Shown here one piece after another: positions 7,143-7,685 of a stretch of DNA of 7,685 nt (the first letter of the stretch is position 1; each line of letters begins with the position of its first letter). The notes below the pieces were generated by a model. It was not told where the DNA came from and searched no databases. It saw nothing but the letters and a program-made list of their open reading frames with translations. The stretch is from JALXCG01 sp026991065 [NCBI: Gemmatimonadota bacterium] (lineage in GTDB: Bacteria > GCA-2686955): positions 1 to 7,685 of the forward strand of contig JALXCG010000168.1 of NCBI GenBank assembly GCA_026991065.1. Reading direction: 5' to 3'. A program made the translations under genes and the position numbers.

Positions 7143-7685
7143 CTACTGATCCGCTTCCCATGGAGCGTCGATCTCCTGCTCACGGCCGCCTCGCAGGATG
7201 CGCGAGGGGTCTTCGGAGATGCGACGGGAGAACTCGTTCATGTGATCCGCGCTCTCACGCAGACTTTCGGTTGCCCGGAGAATGTCCTCGCGGCTTTGCA
7301 AGAGGAGTAGGTCCATGTGCGTGAATGCAGCGCCCGCGTCGACCAGGGTCTTTTTTGCAGCCAGCCCGAGGGAATCGAGATGGGCGGCACGCAGATCGCT
7401 GCTGACCGCTGCCAAGTTGTCCAGCGTCGCGGCGAGCGATGGGTTGGTGAGGAGCGCATCGGCGTGCGCCAGAAGTTCCGCGGTCTGTTGTACCGCTTGG
7501 TCGGAGTGGCCGGTTAACTCGTCGACGTGCCCAAGGACCAGGCTCAGGCTATCGGTCAGGGTTTGGATGTTGCTGAGAAGGGTGGTCAGATGGTGGCGGT
7601 TTTTGGTGTCGACCACCCCGGCCAAGCCCTCAAGAACACGGTCGAGACGGTCCGCGATGTTCTCCGCGCGCTCGCCGATCTCGTC
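7143..7685 (-). CDS. MCE-family (MlaD/PqiB-type) transport protein, C-terminal helical part, cut by window edge
   Basis: The frame is open from the right window edge to a TAG stop, giving 180 visible residues; the start and the MCE beta-barrel domain lie outside the window. What is visible is almost entirely predicted helix with repeating Leu/Ile/Val/Ala heptad-like spacing (visible residues 1-155), followed by DPSRILRGG at 159-167. A conserved 'dPs-x-LLrG' close to the C-terminus is typical of MlaD/PqiB/Mce-type proteins. In that family the MCE domains form hexameric rings in the periplasm, and long C-terminal helices can bundle into a hollow needle carrying lipids between membranes. The stop codon directly abuts the start of the lipoprotein gene. 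The assignment rests on this tail motif and on the PqiC-, MlaE- and MlaF-type genes downstream. A methyl-accepting or other coiled-coil protein is the alternative for the tail alone, but the context makes it unlikely. Confidence 0.85.
   Translation of the reverse strand, partial: DEIGERAENIADRLDRVLEGLAGVVDTKNRHHLTTLLSNIQTLTDSLSLVLGHVDELTGHSDQAVQQTAELLAHADALLTNPSLAATLDNLAAVSSDLRAAHLDSLGLAAKKTLVDAGAAFTHMDLLLLQSREDILRATESLRESADHMNEFSRRISEDPSRILRGGREQEIDAPWEADQ

Larger units (their letters stand above)
1..7685 (-). other. Putative MCE transport / glycosyltransferase / kinase operon
   Basis: All seven genes share the minus strand. Junctions in order are: directly abutting (TAG then ATG, 7143/7142), ATGA overlap (6396-6399), 11-base overlap (4834-4844), 8-base gap (3685-3692), 3-base gap (2929-2931) and 5-base gap (1748-1752). 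No promoter-sized or terminator-sized gap exists, so the transcript starts upstream of 7685 and extends past position 1. Co-transcription is inferred from spacing. Confidence 0.85.

Noticed and set aside
1-7685. CRISPR array, tRNA, rRNA, insertion sequence ends or attachment sites
   Set aside because: I looked for regular short repeats, cloverleaf-like segments and terminal inverted repeats on both strands and saw none; the window is essentially all protein coding.

Overview
The window is one tightly packed stretch of seven genes, all on the minus strand, so transcription runs from position 7685 towards position 1. Both outer genes are cut by the window edges. Every gene boundary is an overlap or a gap of at most 8 bases, so this reads as one operon, and no intergenic stretch is long enough to hold a promoter, terminator or RNA gene. 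The DNA is strongly G+C rich. The lipoprotein signal, the predicted outer-membrane barrel ending in Phe and the MCE/MlaE/MlaF parts point to a diderm (Gram-negative type) bacterium. I cannot place it further with confidence; a high-GC lineage such as Deltaproteobacteria-like, Acidobacteriota, Gemmatimonadota or an FCB-related phylum would fit.

In transcription order: (1) 7685-7143, the helical C-terminal part of an MCE (MlaD/PqiB-type) substrate-binding protein; (2) 7142-6396, a PqiC-type ABC transport auxiliary lipoprotein; (3) 6399-4834, an exported protein with two similar beta-rich modules followed by a predicted outer-membrane barrel, not assignable to a named family by eye; (4) 4844-3693, an MlaE permease with a fused N-terminal STAS (MlaB-like) domain; (5) 3684-2932, the MlaF-type ABC ATPase; (6) 2928-1753, a GT4-type glycosyltransferase; (7) 1747 to beyond position 1, a protein kinase-like domain fused to an AAA/STAND-type ATPase domain and a winged-helix-like segment.

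Genes 1 to 5 form a self-contained MCE lipid-transport machine: an inner-membrane permease and ATPase (4, 5), a periplasmic MCE needle (1), an outer-membrane lipoprotein (2) and a candidate outer-membrane barrel (3). The unusual part is the downstream extension. A glycosyltransferase and an atypical kinase-ATPase are coupled to the transporter genes, and the kinase lacks the usual catalytic-loop Asn while its ATPase lacks a clear Walker B Asp. This suggests, as inference only, a lipid or glycolipid trafficking system with a dedicated signalling or regulatory component, possibly acting through the STAS domain.
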